Below, piece after piece: positions 57,807 to 58,931 of a stretch of DNA of 58,931 bases (position 1 is the first letter of the stretch; every line of letters starts with the position of its first letter). Origin of the DNA: Pseudoalteromonas sp. S2755 (GTDB lineage: Bacteria; Pseudomonadota; Gammaproteobacteria; Enterobacterales; Alteromonadaceae). The notes below the pieces were generated by a model. It did no database searches. It saw only the letters and a list, made by a program, of their open reading frames with translations, and was not told the origin of the DNA. The stretch lies in the NCBI RefSeq assembly GCF_005886535.1, contig NZ_PNDS01000029.1:1-58931 (forward strand), written 5' to 3'. Position numbers and translations under genes: made by a program.

Positions 57807-58462
57807 TACCAATCCGTAGCCGAGTGCCTGTTTCAGCTCAAAAGCGCGTAGTCGAATTTTGCTGGCTAAATCGTACTTCGTTCTAAAACCATACATTGAT
57901 ACGTTCAAGAGGAAGGTCTCCGGTGTGTGAAGGCCCGTTTCCAGTTGGAAGTTTTTTAAAAAGCTTCTTGGTTCTCTTGTGACTGTTTTGGATGCATCAA
58001 ACGGTTTGTGATACAACTAAAGCCAAGCTGCTTTAGTATGTTATAAACATGATTTAGGTGGTAATGAACACCGAACTCAATGTGAATGTAATGCATAATG
58101 TCTTCACCTGTAAGGCGGCCATCTGGAAGTTCTTTGCTTTTTCGCTTTATAAACTCAGACGGTCGTTCAAGATCTGACTGTTTCAATCTAGAACGATGAC
58201 CTTGAAGCCTTTTAGTCTATCTTTTAGTTAACTAGAAACCCATTCATCAACGCTACCTCGAACTATGTTAAAGCGCTTAGCAATGTCGGTTCTGCTATTG
58301 CCCTCATAAAATAATGACACCGCAAGTAATCTCATACATTTTCGAGCGTTTTGTTCTTTTCGAGAAAGTGCTAAAAGCTGTTCTGATTCGTTTGAGTTCA
58401 GCATTATTTAACCGGGAATTTTATCTAACCTATATTAGAGCAGATATCTAAACGGATTGGTA
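57807..58462 (-). mobile_element. Decayed, internally deleted IS630-family element
   Basis: Perfect 11-bp terminal inverted repeats TACCAATCCGT (57807-57817) and ACGGATTGGTA (58452-58462); their outermost TA may be the target duplication typical of this family. Inside is a broken transposase reading from right to left. The left repeat merges directly with transposase coding sequence, so the element lost the 3' half of its transposase. At about 656 bp it is roughly half of full size and is not autonomous. Confidence 0.7.
57809..58404 (-). pseudogene. IS630-family transposase remnant
   Basis: Three frame-disrupted pieces on the minus strand. 58404-58228 (58 aa) is the helix-turn-helix start (FYEGNSRTDIAKRF, WVSS, then a stop). 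58186-57956 continues with GRLTGEDIMHYIHIEFGVHY and LKQLGFSCITNRLMHPKQ, typical of IS630. Then in a shifted frame comes ERINVWF, a stop in place of Gln, and NEVRFSQQNSTTRF, the start of the catalytic domain. It ends in the left inverted repeat. The gene is clearly non-functional. Confidence 0.75.
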
Positions 58463-58527
58463 ATAAACCATCACCAACGCTGCTGTGTATCCGGCAATAT
58501 AAGATGTAGCACTTTTATTAATATCTT

Positions 58528-58551
58528 GGTAGGAGCGAGTTTACCTCGCGA
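58528..58551. repeat. REP-like palindrome
   Basis: GGTAGGAGCGAGTTTACCTCGCGA forms a small CGAG/CTCG hairpin and shares GGTAGGAGC-AG with the hairpin at 39870. Likely a member of a repeated extragenic palindrome family; copy number cannot be judged from one window. Confidence 0.4.
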
Positions 58552-58603
58552 TGTGTTGATTGGCTTGTGAGGTTTTATATCTTAAATCTCTACCCCAAAC
58601 AAC

Positions 58604-58634
58604 AAAAAACCCGCAGCATTGCTGCAACGGGTTT
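58604..58634 (-). terminator. Orphan minus-strand terminator
   Basis: Stem AAACCCG / CGGGTTT (58607-58613 with 58628-58634) with an inner CAGCA/TGCTG stem, followed on the minus strand by six T residues. No protein gene lies to its right within the window, so it ends either a gene beyond the window or a small RNA. Confidence 0.65.
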
Positions 58635-58769
58635 GACATACATGGGTGTACTAATGTCGATTAAATTCATGGATGAATGCTGTTAATCGACCTTTAATAA
58701 GACCCTGGCTCGCGACGAACTAGGATGTTTTATTCTTTTTGTTTGGGCTGCCCAACAGCTCGGCGGGTA

Positions 58770-58931
58770 ATACCAATTGCATTAAGTAAATGGGCTATTT
58801 TGAAGCGGAGAAATAGCTTTAGTAGCTAGGCAAAAATTTTGCTATTTAGTTGTTCTATATGAGAAATTTTTAACGAAGTTAATATGCTATTTCACCCTTC
58901 AAATTGATTAGAGAATTAATACAATTGTTAT
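58770..58931. repeat. MITE-like element with long imperfect terminal inverted repeats
   Basis: The first 48 bases (ATACCAATTGCATTAAGTAA... to ...GAAATAGC) and the reverse complement of the last 46 bases of the window (ATAACAATTGTATTAATTC... to ...GAAATAGC) align with about 70 percent identity and the same ends. Total 162 bp, no coding capacity. This is the structure of a miniature inverted-repeat element. The right end coincides with the window edge, so the boundary is not proven. Confidence 0.6.

Noticed and set aside
58633..58667. TTGACA followed by TAAATT as a plus-strand promoter
   Set aside because: The spacing between the boxes is about 23 bp, too long, and the -35 overlaps the terminator stem.
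1..58931. CRISPR arrays, prophage genes, defence islands, tRNA genes
   Set aside because: I looked for regular direct repeats with spacers, phage structural genes, restriction or toxin-antitoxin pairs and tRNA cloverleaf signatures and saw none.

Overview
The window looks like a chromosomal segment of a marine gammaproteobacterium, most likely Alteromonadales close to Pseudoalteromonas. I base this on moderate-to-low GC, protein sequences close to but distinct from Enterobacteria and Vibrio, Alteromonadales-type gene order, and no plasmid or phage core. No database search was possible, so the genus is inferred. About 50 genes can be supported, most of them ordinary chromosomal backbone.

Region by region. 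(1) 1-4 kb: the left edge holds a minus-strand rRNA P1 promoter, so an rRNA operon lies just outside the window. It is followed by a membrane-anchored RRM protein, murI, a DUF5610 protein and trmA, which is a version of the E. coli trmA-btuB-murI-rrnB neighbourhood. (2) 4-9.7 kb: srkA with two tandem dsbA genes (CPHC and CPAC active sites), a DUF523 gene, ccoG, two small hypothetical genes and a UPF0149 (YecA/YgfB-like) gene. (3) 9.7-21.1 kb: a complete type II secretion operon, gspCDEFGHIJKLMN, all on the minus strand with overlapping genes. (4) 21.3-37.5 kb: hslR, hslO, pckA, envZ-ompR, greB, tex, bioH, gntX and nfuA, the same backbone as E. coli minute 76. It is interrupted at three places by accessory genes: an orphan secreted protein plus a GNAT-like protein, a SprA-like metalloprotease plus a 102-aa protein, and an M14 carboxypeptidase. 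(5) 37.5-39.9 kb: a DinF-type MATE exporter and a NodB-type polysaccharide deacetylase. (6) 39.9-48.4 kb: a chemotaxis operon ordered STAS, cheY, cheA, cheW, MCP, cheR, cheD, cheB. The MCP has three PAS domains and a C-terminal WxxF tether. (7) 48.5-56.6 kb: an aa3-type cytochrome c oxidase operon with its assembly factors (ctaC, D, G, E, surf1, a small membrane gene, ctaA, cyoE, sco) and a DUF2909 gene on the opposite strand. (8) 57-58.9 kb: lexA with two SOS boxes, then a gene-poor end with a decayed IS630-family element, a REP-like hairpin, a minus-strand terminator and a 162-bp MITE-like element with long imperfect terminal inverted repeats.

How the genes work together: protein export and folding (DsbA pair, T2SS), envelope and redox stress (srkA, Hsp33, Hsp15, OmpR/EnvZ, LexA), respiration (cytochrome oxidase) and motility signalling (che cluster). 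I saw no clear new defence system, CRISPR array or biosynthetic cluster. The most interesting material is small: the RRM membrane protein next to the rRNA operon, the DsbA pair with a non-canonical CPAC site, a twin palindromic operator before pckA, accessory genes at breakpoints of conserved synteny, the triple-PAS receptor with its own CheR tether, and the mobile-element debris at the right edge.
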